A stretch of DNA of 64,000 bases. Origin: Clarkia xantiana subsp. parviflora (lineage: Eukaryota; Streptophyta; Magnoliopsida; Myrtales; Onagraceae). Where the stretch lies: the NCBI GenBank assembly GCA_036873135.1, contig JAPTYO010000014.1, positions 22,528,952 to 22,592,951 on the forward strand. Reading direction: 5' to 3'. The notes under the pieces are model-generated. The model saw only the letters and a list, made by a program, of their open reading frames with translations. It did not search any database and was not told the DNA's origin. Position 1 is the first letter of the stretch. Every line of letters begins with the position of its first letter. This document shows positions 21,818 to 33,931 of the stretch, one piece after another. A program made the position numbers and the translations under genes.

Positions 21818-23036
21818 CAATTCAAATCCCACACAATGATTGATTGCCCGCCCTTTCACTGAATTTAATTTCACTTTCATAGACGACTTTTCTTCATTGC
21901 ATTTTGCTGCTTGTTTCTACATGATGATGATGGTGCAGATTCTATTCTTAATTTTTTGTTTGTGGTATTATGTTCTAATTAGGCTGGTAATGGGAATTGA
22001 TTAAGTTAGAAGATTTTTGGGGGTTGGCAATGGCACCCCACCGAAACGAACTCCCTAAATTTAGTAGTGAACCCAACCTCTCCTAATCAGAATTAGCAAA
22101 TTGGTTTGTTTAATTAAGAAAAAAACAAATTAGATAAGCTTTACATACTTTACAACAAATTATCCCAACTCTGATTTTTTAATTTTGTACTTTTAGAAGT
22201 GGGGCATAATCCAATATCCATCTATCTTTAACAACTAAATATTGATAGAATTATCATATGAATCATACGTCTGTTGGTGTTTTCAGTCAAAAAAACCAGG
22301 AACAAGTTGTAAAGCAGAGTGAGTACCTCAACTATTTTGGTATGAAAAAACAGTTAGTTACTTATGAGTATGTGACACACACACACGTAACAATTACCGT
22401 ATATATATTTACTTACGGTTAGATTAGATATGCACAAAAGTAATATTATGTACCAATTACAAATTAATGTGATCTTGTAGACCGAACACAAATGTGGATC
22501 ATCCACTAGTGTCTCCTTCTTCCACTAGTGACAACGATTCTTTGACATTGTCGACCGTCAACGACACCTTCTAGTATCCTAACAGACCGTGACAACAAAA
22601 TAGCATATTCTTTATTCTAAAATAATAATGCAGCTAAATACAATTCTAGATTAGAAATTACTCTTGTTATTGTCGACAGCTGAGCTAGCCAGCCAATATG
22701 ATATTGCTTTTTCATAACCATAATTAAAGAACATGCTAAACAACAGCATAAATACACACTCCAATGCCAATACTTATACTAATACTAATAATTAAAAACA
22801 AAACAATAGCCGTCTTGGGTACAAACACAACCATCCAAAACAATATATAGGGAAGCTCAAATTTCACCTACACAAAATAAAATTAAGTATTCTCCTTGAC
22901 TAACATCTAAAGCATGTTGCGATTTTTAGGAGTAAGCGAAGTATGTTCAAATCTTACTAATAAAGCCTTTTTACAAATGTTTTAAACTTAACACTTATAT
23001 CTGAAATTGCATAAATTATCCCACACAAAAAGAGAA
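21818..23036. other. Intergenic, AT-rich
   Basis: Contains the upstream region of the ABHD17 gene and otherwise unique AT-rich sequence. A short CA run lies near 22376-22386. No gene or element with defined ends was found. Confidence 0.45.
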
Positions 23037-23945
23037 GGGTCAATAACCTAGGAGAGGTCTGAAGTTTGGGCCATGTGAATTTGAGAGGTCTGAAGTTTAA
23101 ATTGGTGATAATAGATGTCTGAAGTTTTGATTTGTAGATAATAGAGGTCTCCGTTAGTTTTTTCCGTTAAAATTAACGGAAACTGGTCATGTGCTTGACA
23201 TGTGACCAGAAATAAAATTAAATTCCAAAAAATGCCCTTCTTCCACCTCACATGCTTAAATGAAAAGACGAAAATGCCCTTAATGCTACCACCAACTCCG
23301 GCGACCACCACTCAGCTCCGGCAACCACCACCCAACTCCGGCGAGCACAACCGCGGCCCCGATTGGGCCCAAATCGGAGCCACGGAGCTCGATCGGAGCT
23401 CGGTGGCCCCGAATCGGAGCCACAAAGCTCCAGATCGGAGCTCTGTGGCCCCAGGTCGGAGCCACAAAGCTCCGATCTGGAGCTCTGTGACCCCAGATCG
23501 GAGCCACAGAGCGCCGATTTGGAGCTCGCGATTCGGGGCCACCGAGCTCCGATCGGAGCTTTGTGGCTCCGATCGGGGCCCAATCGGGGCCGATGACTTC
23601 GATTTGGGCCCTATTGTGGCGGTCGTCGGAGTTTGGTGGGGTCGCCGGAGTTGGGTGGTGGCCGGTGGGAGCCGTGGTGGTGGCCGTAGTTGTGTTATGT
23701 TTTAATTAGTGAAAGGGGTATTTTTGTCATTTCATGTTCAATTAATTAAACTTTAATTTGTTTAAAATATTGTCAGGGGTAAATATGACATTTCACGTGT
23801 CTCTGTTAAATTTGACAGAAAATTTGGACGGAAAACCTAAAAATCACAAAGTCGAAACTTCAGACCTCAGTTATCACTATTTCAATCTTCAGACCTCTCA
23901 AATTCACAATGTCCAATCTTCAGACCTCTCCCAAGTTATTGACTC
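23037..23945. mobile_element. Mutator-like non-autonomous element, 909 bp
   Basis: Long imperfect terminal inverted repeats begin GGGTCAATAACC on the left and GAGTCAATAACTT on the reversed right end. Both contain GAGAGGTCTGAAG followed by further copies of GGTCTGAAG. A perfect 9-bp duplication AAAAGAGAA flanks it (23028-23036 and 23946-23954), as for Mutator-like elements. The centre (about 23280-23690) is strikingly GC-rich and made of repeats of GGAGC...GCTCC words around CACAAAGC/CTGTGGCCCC, which makes spurious open frames on both strands. No transposase is present. Confidence 0.85.
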
Positions 23946-24573
23946 AAAAGAGAACAACATTTTTGTTTTCTTTAGCCATCTTGATTCGCCAAATAAACCA
24001 TGTCATATGATTGTTTGCAGCTAGTCTTCCTAGCTAATGGTGACATATTCATTATATAAAATTCACTATTAACAAAAATTAATGAACAAAATATAAGGAT
24101 CCAAATCACACATTTTATTTTAGATTATTTTATATTACAATTTATTTTATTTATATACGATGTGTGTGTATATACAAAATACAAGTCGTGAATTTGAAAC
24201 ATTTTGTCTCTCGTTTTAACCAGCTAATTAAGGTGACCTTGTGGGGGTTAAATCCTTTGTATTATATATATAACTACACTATATACATCAACTGAGTAGT
24301 ATTGTCTATTTCCATATACTCTCGAAATGGCAAATTTAAGCTCTTTCTTCCTAGTTTGGTTGACCTGCACTAGGGGAGCTAATTCTTCATCGTCACCCAC
24401 GACCGCCATTAAAGGAGGCTACTATCCTTCATGGAGCAGCTTCCCTCCATCACAGATAAACACAACCTTCTTCACCCACATCTTCTACGCCTTCCTCTCT
24501 CCTAGCAGCATCACTTTCAAGTTCGAATTAACTAACGAAACCGCCATAGCCATCTCCAACTTCACCGCTCCAC

Positions 24574-25528
24574 TGTTAAAATTAATATTGACTTACCATT
24601 ATGGGCCGAGAAGAACCCACTATCATGGTTAAGACTAAGTTATCATCATGGGCCAAGACTTGATGATTTGGGCTAAGATAGTTGACCCAAGTTGAAGAAA
24701 TATCTAGAGTCTAAATAATTCTAGGAATTAAATAAGGGTTAAATGTACTTTTGATACCACATGTTTGTCCGAATGTGGCTTTTAGTACTGGATGTTTAGT
24801 TTTGTATACTTTTGGTACCAAACGTTTGAAAAAATGTGGCTTTTGGTACATCCGTTGGTTGGCCGTTAGTTTTGGCCGTTAAATGACATGTGCAAGTCAC
24901 GTGATCGACTCTAAACTTTTAATTTTGTTCAATTTAGTCCCTCAAATATATTCATAAATTTTATTTTGTTTAACTTAGTCATAACACTTCAAAATCGGAC
25001 CCAATTAAACCAATCGAATTCAATTGACATAGCACCATTTGGGGTCAAATTACCCAATTGGAGATAGGTCTCAATTGGGTTCGATTTTGAAGCTTTAGGA
25101 CTAAATTAAACAAAATAAAAGTTATGAATATATCTGAGGGACTAAATTGAACAAAATTAAAAGTTTAGAGTCGATCACGTGACTTGCACATGTCATTTAA
25201 CGGCCAAAACTAACGGCCAACCAACTGATGTACCAAAAGCCACATTTTTTCAAACGTTTGGTACCAAAAGTATACAAAACTAAACATCCAGTACTAAAAG
25301 CCACATTCGGTCAAACATGTGGTATGAAAAGTACCTTTAACCCATTAAATAATTGTAGAAAGTTCTAGAGTGTTTCTAGGTAGTTCTAAGTCTAGAAATT
25401 TCTTTAGTCTAGATAATTCTATAGCTCTCTATAAGGAGTGAGTCATTTGTAGCAAAAGCAAGCACCACCACAACTAGATCCACCACCATAAGTTGTAAGA
25501 GTCTCCTATCATATTTAGAGTAAGATAG

Positions 25529-25568
<40 letters not shown>

Positions 25569-25635
25569 GAGTTCTTCTCTTATTGTTGAGATACGGTTTT
25601 TGGCAAGTGCAAATCGGCACTTCGTTATTTTTACA
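24574..25635 (+). repeat. 5' LTR of copy A, enlarged by a nested element
   Basis: Same sequence as 27442-27864 once the 608-bp insertion and one 9-bp duplication are removed. It also has a longer TA microsatellite (about 25531-25566) than the 3' LTR, a slippage difference. Confidence 0.9.
24736..25343. mobile_element. Foldback Mutator-like MITE, 608 bp
   Basis: Almost the entire element is two inverted arms of about 270 bp that begin GGGTTAAATGTACTTTT and GGGTTAAAGGTACTTTT. It is flanked by a perfect 9-bp duplication ATTAAATAA (24727-24735 and 25344-25352). The other LTR of the same retrotransposon provides the empty site (GGAATTAAATAATTGTAG), proving the insertion and its duplication. No coding capacity. 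Confidence 0.93.
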
Positions 25636-25708
25636 TGGTATCAGAGCCACATTAGCGGTAACGCGGAGAGATTCAAGATCGGGATTGAAGAACTCGGGAA
25701 CTCTAAAT

Positions 25709-27402
25709 ATGGATGTTTCCGGTCGTGTGATTGGACGAGGAATGGAGTTGCTGAACTCGTCCAATTACCGGATTTGGAAGTCTTGCATGGAATCGTATCT
25801 TGTGAGCGAAGACTTGTGGGACGTCGTTGGAGGCAATGATATAACCGCCCCGGAGGAGATCGTTAAAAACTGTGAAGAGTTCAAGCGCTGGAAGCGGATG
25901 AATGCCAATGCGGAGTTTGCCTTGAAGAGGTCGATATCGTCAAAGGTGTTTGATAATATCTCACGATGCACCTCTGCCAGTTCGATCTGGAAGACGCTAG
26001 ACCAGCTATACAATAAGAAGAACGAGGCGCGGTTACAGATGTTGGAGACGGATCTGGCAAATGCGAAACAGAGTGAGTCTTCGATTTCACAGTTCTTTCT
26101 AAAGGTGAAGAACTTGTATTCAGAAATTAATTTACTCAACCCGGAGGAGCCAATTTCTGAAGCGCGGATAAAACGGTCTATTATTCGAGGATTACGCCCC
26201 GAATATATTTCGTTTGTTACATCGATTCAAGGGTGGGTCCAACAACCATCATTGGAGGAGTTTGAGAACCTTCTAGCTTCACAAGAGTCGTTGGCTAAGC
26301 AAATGGCCGGGTAAAGCTGGAGGAAGATCAGTGCGCGCTCGTGGCTCAGGTAAAGGAGAATGACGCCAGCAAAAAGGTTGGTAGGAATGTGAAGTCGTCT
26401 CGCAGGAAAGACTTCAAGTGTTACCTCTGTGGGAAGCCTGGACATTTGAAGAGAAATTTTCGGACCAGACTAAAGGAGAGTAACATGGTGGAATCCAAGA
26501 CTTCAACCGAAGATGAAGAATTGGCAAAATGTTTTCTTGCCAAGACCACTCCCACGTGTGCATTCACAGCTCAAAACTCAGGAAAGGAATGGATTGTCGA
26601 TTCCGGTTGTGGTAATCGTCTTACTGGAGATGTGAAGCAACTTTCGAATCTTCGCCGTCATGAAGGAGAAGAAGTCATAGTCACGACGGTTGATAATGTT
26701 CACCATGTTGAGAAGGAAGGCACAGTTGTGATCAACAGTAGCGGTGGGACATCGATCAAGCTTGATAGCGTTTATTATGTTCACGGTGTGAAGATAAATC
26801 TCCTTTCAGTGGCGAATGCGGTCGATTCAGGTATGTACGATTTATTTGGTCCGAATGATGTGAAATTTCTCAAGAATGTAGAGATGATCAAGGCAGATGT
26901 CGTTCACATCGGTGAGCGAGTAGACGACATGTTCGTGATACCGGCTTCAAGTAAGAAAACTTCTTCAAAGAAGGTTCATGGAAAAAGGGGGAGTTCTAAT
27001 CCTCGCGGATATTTCCATGGAGGAGCCGATGACAGTCAAGTGGTGAAACATGGATCAGGAAGATCGATCACTAAGCCAGTTCGTGATCGGGATAAAAATC
27101 ACATATGTGCTTATTCTTGCTTCCTTGCAAATCCGGTAGTTGAGAATCGATCTTTCCCTCAAGATGAAGATAAAGAAGAGTCGGACTTGGAGATGTCTAC
27201 GGGTATCAAAGTGATGTCGCCACCGGGAGTGGAGCGCCGACACGGTATTTCATCGTTGACTAATAATTTGGTCTTCGGGAAAGGAGGAATATACAAGGCA
27301 TTAAGGGAAGTGAGAAAAAAAGGTTTCAAAGTCACGAGTCGATCGAGACAGAAAAATGTGATTGAAGAATCGAGAGCGGCACAGACTGAAGTGCAACATT
27401 GA
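25709..27402 (+). pseudogene. gag-protease of copy A, one frameshift
   Basis: The gag starts at the ATG at 25709 (MDVSGRVIGRGMELL) and shows NYRIWKSCMESYL and KRSIIRGLRPEYI, UBN2-type gag. It stops at 26312-26314. The frame resumes one base off, and copy B keeps the frame there, so a 1-nt loss in copy A explains it. Downstream comes a zinc knuckle degraded in its last Cys (CYLCGKPGHLKRNF; copy B has CYRCGKSGHQKRNC), then the protease motif VDSGCGNRLTGD. A tail of about 200 residues without recognised domain ends at 27402. No polymerase domains follow. Confidence 0.8.
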
Positions 27403-27441
27403 TAAGAAGAAACATGAAGGAAAGTCAATGTTGAAGGGAAG

Positions 27442-27864
27442 TGTTAAGATCAACATTGACTTACCATCATAGGCCGAGAAGAACTCACTATCATGGGTTA
27501 AGACTAAGTTATCATCATGGGCCAAGACTTGATGATTTGGGCTAAGATAGTTGGCCCAAGTTGAAGAAATATCTAGAGTCTAGATAATTTTAGGAATTAA
27601 ATAATTGTAGGAAGTTCTAGAGTGTTTCTAGGTAGTTCTAAGTCTAGAGATTTCTTTAGCCTAGATAATTCTATAGCTCCCTATAAATAGGGGTGAGTCA
27701 TTTGTAGCAAAAGCAAGCACCACCACAACTAGATCCACTACCATAAGTTGTAAGAGTCTCCTATCATGTTTAGAGTAAGATAGTTATATATATATACGAG
27801 TTCTTCTCTTATTGTTGAGATACGGTCTTGGGCAAGTGAAAATCGGCACTTCGTTATTTTTACA
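27442..27864 (+). repeat. 3' LTR of copy A
   Basis: 423 bp, TG...CA ends, matching the 5' LTR apart from its insertion. The purine-rich GTTGAAGGGAAG directly before it is a plausible polypurine tract. Confidence 0.9.
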
Positions 27865-28798
27865 TCCACTACAACAACCCACCGCTCAAAACCCTCCTCT
27901 CCATCGGAGGTGCTAGTGCTGACGCTTCTGCACTATTAGCGATGCTATCTTCATCTCCGTCCTCGAGAAAGACCTTCATAAACTCATCCATGGAGGTCTC
28001 GAGGAAGTTCGCGTTCCACGGGCTCAACCTCGACTGGGAATATCCTCAAAGCCCTAGTGAGATGAAAAACATGTGAGTGATGTTCAAAGAATGGAGGGCT
28101 GCCCTAAAAAAGGAGGCCAAGCCCACTAACTTACCGCCCTTATTGCTCACTGCGGCGGTCTACTTCTCCTCCGTTAGGATCGATTCGCACGAATACCCAA
28201 CCTGATCCATAAAAAAGAACCTAGACTTCATAAACGTAATGACCTACAATTACCACGGCGGGTGGGACCCGACACAAACAGGTGCTCAAGCGGCATTTTT
28301 CGACCCGTCTAGTAACCTAAGTTCGATATACGGACTTAAGTCATGGCTCGGGGCGGGTGTCCCTAAGGAAAAAAATGTCATAGGGTTGCCTCTTTATGAT
28401 AGGACATGGACCCTAAAGGACCCGAACAACCACGGGATCGGGGCAGCAACAATCGACGTGGGCCCCGGTGACTAGGAGTGCTTTCGTTCAATGAAGTCGA
28501 GGATTTTAATAAGAATTCTACGGCGACGGTCGTGTGTGATCACGACACGGTTTCGATGTATTCTTTCTTTAAGGTTAATTCAATAAATATGTTGTGGGTC
28601 AGCTACGATAGTGTCGTGTCGACTGCAGTAAAGGTCGCGTATGCTCAAGCCCTAGGGCTTCGGGGGTATTTCTTCTGGGCTCTGGGTTCTGATAATGAAT
28701 GGAAGATCACGTCGCAAGGTAAAACATTATTTCTAGTCACACCACTCTATCACTTTTTGCAGAGAGATGCGATTCTGTCACAAAAGTATCCCTACTAA

Positions 28799-29055
28799 TC
28801 ATCTTTTAGCGACGGAAACAGTGATGGATGACACCATAATCATCATAGTGTATAATATATTTACTACACAATCACCTTATCCCAACCTTGATAGATTGTT
28901 AAGTGCATCTCTTGTAAGATAGCCACCGCTTCGACATTGGTTGCATTAACATCACGACATGAGGAGTGACGCCCCACTATAAGTCTTCTACAATCATCTC
29001 TTGCGATAACACCCGTACCACCTCGACGTGTGTCCAATACTCAAGATACATCACA
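28799..29055. other. Spacer after the chitinase pseudogene
   Basis: No feature recognised. Confidence 0.4.
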
Positions 29056-29480
29056 TCAAACTGAAATTGTATTAGGCGGTGGCCGGTGCCATTTTTCGAT
29101 TTCATTCTGTCGACCGGTCGGCGGTCCTCCTTCCAAACTTTGAGTTGTCATGCTCCACATTTTTGCACAAAACCGACGAGTACGTTCCACATCAAGTCTA
29201 GGATTTGAAGTGTCTCTCCCATAAACGGCTCGACACCTTTCGTTCCAAATCTCCCATGCCGTAACCTCATTATAAAGCTTTAAGAGAGCCTCAAAATTAG
29301 CTCCCGCCTCTTCTAAAACATCCACCCAACTTGGCCCACCCTCAAGTTACCATCGGATACCGACTCCGTCAAACCAAACGTGTTGGGTCCATAAACAATA
29401 TAACAATGCATGGTCCACTGATTCCGATCCGATCGGTTACAAAATTGACATTTAGAAGATATATACACACCCCTTCAATT
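29056..29480 (-). pseudogene. LINE ORF2 C-terminal remnant (zinc-binding RT domain)
   Basis: On the minus strand CQFCNRSD is followed, after a +1 shift, by VDHALLYCLWTQHVWF. This is the zf-RVT pattern found near the end of plant LINE polyproteins. An 89-codon frame (29056-29325) with WEIWNERCRAVYG continues in the manner of such C-termini. No reverse transcriptase core or poly-A tail was seen, so this is a scrap. Confidence 0.55.
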
Positions 29481-29605
29481 CAGTTCATCAAAAGTAGGGA
29501 GTGATCTTGCACCAACTTCTTCACAAATTATTTTTTTTTTTTAATACCGATTTGCTTTTCCAAATATGTCTCCATAGTATAACTAAGACCGATCTAAAAG
29601 AAACT

Positions 29606-29789
29606 TGTTACGAAAGTAGAGAGGTAATAGAAGAGGGAACTTGAGGATGTCTTATTATCACACATAAGGAGCCCTTATATAGGGATTACATATACTTGTG
29701 GAGGAAGTAAATTTAATACTAGGAAAGTCTAAACAAGGAAGATGGTATATACACGTAATATTGAACATCCACTAAATATATTCATAACA
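29606..29789 (-). repeat. 184-bp LTR (left)
   Basis: Repeat of 33932-34115 with one visible mismatch (AGAAGAGGG versus AGAATAGGG). It is followed inside by TCCCCC-rich sequence, the complement of a polypurine tract. Confidence 0.9.
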
Positions 29790-32119
29790 CTCCCCCTTGG
29801 ATGTTCATAAGGAAATTGTGCCTCGTTAAAACCTTACTAGAAAAAACCCATTGGGATAAAAATCTAGTGAAGGAAAAAGAGTACACAATTATGGATCCCT
29901 TTTTGTAAGCTGCCTCGTTAAAAACCTTACCAGGAAAACCCAATGGGATAAAACCTTGGTTAAGGGAAAAAGAGTGCAGCGGTGTAGATTCTCCCCCTGA
30001 TGTTGATATCGCGTAATTTCAATAAGTCGACGCAATCCAATCATGTTCGCCAATATTCCAGATGTCGAAGTCGATAAAGCCTCCTTGAAAAGATCCGCTA
30101 GAGAGTCATATGGACAAATTCGTTGGATGAAGAATAACTTGAGGCGAATGTGTTTTGTATGTCTCCTTTGATATAACGATCTTCAACTCGAGCTATATAA
30201 CCTGCATTATCTTCATATATACAAAATAATGGTACAATATATTTATTATCCAACATTCTTGGAAAAAATTTCATGCTAGCATTTTCATTCCTTCTAGGAT
30301 TTTCACTTTAATTTTGCTATCGGCTATAAATAATTCATATGTGGGACGCATTCAAAACTTTTTATGTACTGCCAACGTAATAGTATATTTGAAGGTGATT
30401 GCTCCACTAAATGATCCATATAATAATTGCCAGGATTTTGCATATAACATTTGTACCACAGGTTGTGCGTATATATCTTACGACACAATTTATTTATGCG
30501 GAAAATAATTTGTATCCACTGGCTTCCACCTTATGCATTTTTCATATTAATACTTGCGTCTTTTCAAATTTTGGTCAATCATAATACTTGTTTAACATAT
30601 TGAGCTCAAGATCCTCGACTCCTCGTCTTGTTTTATGATTTCACTCATGAATAATATTCAAAATTGTTGTCGAAAACTTTATATTACGGTTCCATCACTT
30701 CCCGTTAATGACATAACTCATTGAGATCTCTTTATTGTAATTACTTTCAGGTACCTGAACCACTTCTGGGGTTTCATATTTAGTTATGTTTTTAATTCTT
30801 TTGGGAAATCACCTCCACAATAAGACCATATTTATATTTCTTTTCTTTCCATGCTCCATTCTTCTTTCAAAAATTTCCGTGGAACCATTATCGCACGTTT
30901 CAGGCGTGACTTATTTTTCATTATAAATTGTCCAATCTGGACATTTAAATTGGAGCATTTGCAGCCGGTAATTGACTTATGACTTTCTGGGTCTCATAAA
31001 GTCACTTAATAGGCAGTATCTGAAAATGGTTATCTCTTTGAACTTCAGGTTCATATTATCATTGTGCGAGGATCTAAATGAGATAATAGCAATTTTTGTT
31101 CAGTCAATCTATTTTCTGCCAGCTGCTTCTTTTCTCCCCCTAATGTTGGGAAAAGTTGTTCAAAATTGACATTCATCACTATTGCTTTGAATAAATATAT
31201 CAGTCATTGTTCTCAATAAATTGTTTACAACCAACATATTTTTCCCAACATTCCAGACCCATCTTAGTGCATTGCGGTGGAGCAATTCAAATATATATCG
31301 CACTTTACAAAGTTCATAAATGGGGAATTAGTCTCTTTGACTAAAATTTTTTGTAATGGGGAGAACTGTCATTTAAAATTGGCTTGATGATGCGCGGGAT
31401 TTGTACTCAATTTGCTCTAATTGGTAGCAGTTTAGCTATTTAATTGGAGGATCTTTGTAACTTTCATGCTAAACTGCAAATCTAGACATGTAATCGTCTG
31501 AATCTTGTAGTAAATATCAACTTTCAATATCATCATCATTCTTTATTACATAATCTGGAAATTTGTAAATTCATAATCAACGCACATGTGACCATATTGT
31601 AGATGCATCTTTCAAAATAATATATCGGTCCACATGGCAGGTGAACGGGCCCATATTCACCTTTTATAATTTTCATAAATAACAGGATTTTATCCCGACA
31701 TCGGTTGATGATGATCACATGATGAATTTTCCTTTGAGAGCAAGTATTGTAATGATTTTTGGAGAATCTTCAGGTTCTTCCAAATAATGTGTTGCGCATC
31801 TTAAGTGATCCGGAATGGTATGTAACCGGTCACGCCAAATATTGTATTATATGGGTAAAACTTCTGGTTTACCTCAATGCATCAGTAAACTTCAGGTTTA
31901 ACTGATATGTATATCTTTCGTATTTCCGTAGGAGATATGTCATGTATCTCTTGTAACATAATCCGCATATTGTTATTTTATTCGTCGTCATCATATGATG
32001 ATTGCGGAGTAATCAATTCTTTATATTAATATATACTATATATGTAAGATATAAATAACAATAATAAAAAATGTAAAGAAATAAATAAATAACTTCGTAT
32101 AAATGCTCAATTTCATGAT

Positions 32120-32590
32120 CTTCGGGATCATTTATAGCTCAATATATTATGATCCTTATTTGTAACACAAAATCTTTAATAATCTTTTGTTTATATCGCA
32201 AAATCTCTTAGGATATTCAGATCTCATTTTCATGATCCCAGATCATTCATAAAAATAATTTAGGATCTTCAGGATCTCTGTTCATAATTTAAGATCTTCA
32301 GGGATCTTCAATCTCGTTAATTCATAGTCCCATATATTTAGGATCTTCAGGATCCTTTATTCATTTCCAGATCTTCTAGGATCTTCATGATCATTTATTC
32401 ATAACTCACGATCTCTTAGAATCTTCAGGATTCTGTATGTATAACTCATGTTTTACATAATTCAATTTTCATACTTGAAGATCTTTACTTCATTAAATCA
32501 TTTTTCATACCTTATAGGATCTTATGGATCCTAAATGTAGTAATTCTTGAGCTTTTGAATAACTCTTGATCTTCTAGATCATTTTATAAT
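32120..32590. repeat. Degenerate GATCTTCAGGATC repeats
   Basis: The word GATCTTCAGGATC and near copies, usually followed by ATTCATAA, recur more than ten times at irregular 25-60 bp spacing. The repeats lie in the leader part of the non-coding copia element. Confidence 0.75.
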
Positions 32591-33139
32591 AAAATGCGAC
32601 GAGCATAAGGATATGTGTATATAATAAATATAATGCAGTGCAAGAAATAAAAATGTAACTGTAAATGCAGTGCAAGAAATATAAATATAATTGTAAATGT
32701 AGTGCAATAAATATAAAAGATAATTGTAAATGCAAAATTTAAAGTAAAATAAATACGAATATTCATAACTTTGATCTTCAAGATCGTAATATCATATCTT
32801 CAGGATACGTATTAGTATAGAATGCAATTTTCTTTATCGCAATATCCAAGTACCGAATAATATTTGCTAATGAGGCCAAACTTCGCCTAATTTCATTGCG
32901 CTTCATAAAATAATCAAATTTCACGCTGCATAATATCATCAATTTTAAAGCTAGCGTCACCGTGCATCTCAAAGTTATCATTCTTCCAAATCAATTGGAC
33001 TTTGCATTCTTTTCACGCATTCTTTATTTGTGAGATGCATCATTGTTCTTTATCGATATCATGATGATGCTAACTATTAACTATTTCATCTCAACCATGC
33101 ACATAGTCATGGTAACTATTACAAAATTGTAATCTTCAG

Positions 33140-33440
33140 ATTCATAAACTGTAACACTCGCTTCAGGGAGTGAAATATATTCATCACTGTGATACTCACT
33201 TCAGGGAGTATAGATGATATCAAAAAAATAATCACAAACTACAACACTCACTTCTGGGAGTGGAGTACATCATCATTATAATAAATATTGCAACACTCAC
33301 TTTAGGGAGTGAGCATATCTAGTGGGCGATGCAACACTCTTTGTATCTTGATATATTTCAGCATCGAGCACTCATGTGCTTAGCCACACTATTTGTTTTT
33401 CTTGTGATAAATCATATACCATATACTCGCTTTAGGGGGT
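33140..33440. repeat. CACTCACTTCAGGGAGTG repeats
   Basis: At least five copies of a motif of the form CACTCrCTTyAGGGAGTG occur at 45-70 bp spacing in the same element. Each copy is partly self-complementary (CACTC...GAGTG) and could form a small hairpin. Confidence 0.75.
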
Positions 33441-33931
33441 GGAGTCATATCAATACAAATATAACTTCATATACGAACAAATATTTAACACATAGAGTTG
33501 ATCTCCACATATAAAAATAACTAACTGATATTTACCGTGATGTTGTCATGTACCCTAAAATCGTTTCACGCATGATCCAACATAGATTGATTCCAATAAA
33601 TCTAGCATCTATCAAATAACAACAGTATTAGGAACACAATATCAAATAGTAATAATAAAAACTTAAGATTTGAGACGATTAATATAAATTAATGTAAGAA
33701 AAAAAAATCTCCCTTTTCAATTTTTCCCGATATTGTTCTCTTTCGGTGTTGTTCTCGTCTTTAATCTCAAAGACCCCCTTCCATCTTCTTTGAATTTATT
33801 TCCGTTCAACCTAGCTCGAACTCGAAGTGATCGTTAGGGGATTTTTGTATTCGCCATCGTCTTCTCTCACTTTGGATCGTCTGCTTCGAATGTCCGACGA
33901 TTTAAGATCGAGCAATTTCGTGCTGATAACG

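Larger units (their letters stand above)
24574..27864 (+). mobile_element. Short copia element encoding only gag and protease (copy A)
   Basis: LTRs 24574-25635 (including a 608-bp insertion) and 27442-27864 start TGTTAA and end TTTACA. A perfect 5-bp duplication TCCAC flanks them (24569-24573 and 27865-27869). A tRNA-Met primer site (TGGTATCAGAGCC, 25636-25648) abuts the 5' LTR, and a purine stretch precedes the 3' LTR. Between them are gag, a zinc knuckle and a protease-like domain, but no integrase, reverse transcriptase or RNase H. A second copy with the same content lies at 59010-61177, so this deleted form has itself been multiplied, as in TR-GAG type non-autonomous elements. Confidence 0.9.
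24327..28798 (+). pseudogene. GH18 class V chitinase-like pseudogene split by a retrotransposon
   Basis: The 5' part (24327-24573) encodes a short leader, then GGYYPSWSSFPPSQIN and HIFYAFLSP, the first strands of a GH18 barrel. The 3' part resumes at 27865 (SIGGASADA, FAFHGLNLDWEYP, VMTYNYHGGWDP, GYFFWALGSDNEW) and ends at 28798. The catalytic DxxDxDxE box is degenerate: the first two Asp positions read His and Asn, leaving only D-W-E, so chitinase activity would be lost even without breaks. Stops lie at 28074 and 28203, with a TAG at 28473 needing a frame change. A TATA-like ATATATATAA sits near 24265. Plant members are secreted defence or lectin-like proteins. The 3.3-kb insertion disrupts this copy completely. 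Confidence 0.85.

Noticed and set aside
23202..23705. Overlapping open frames of 70-167 codons on both strands
   Set aside because: They come from a GC-rich palindromic repeat inside a non-autonomous transposon. The translations are repeats of the same few residues.
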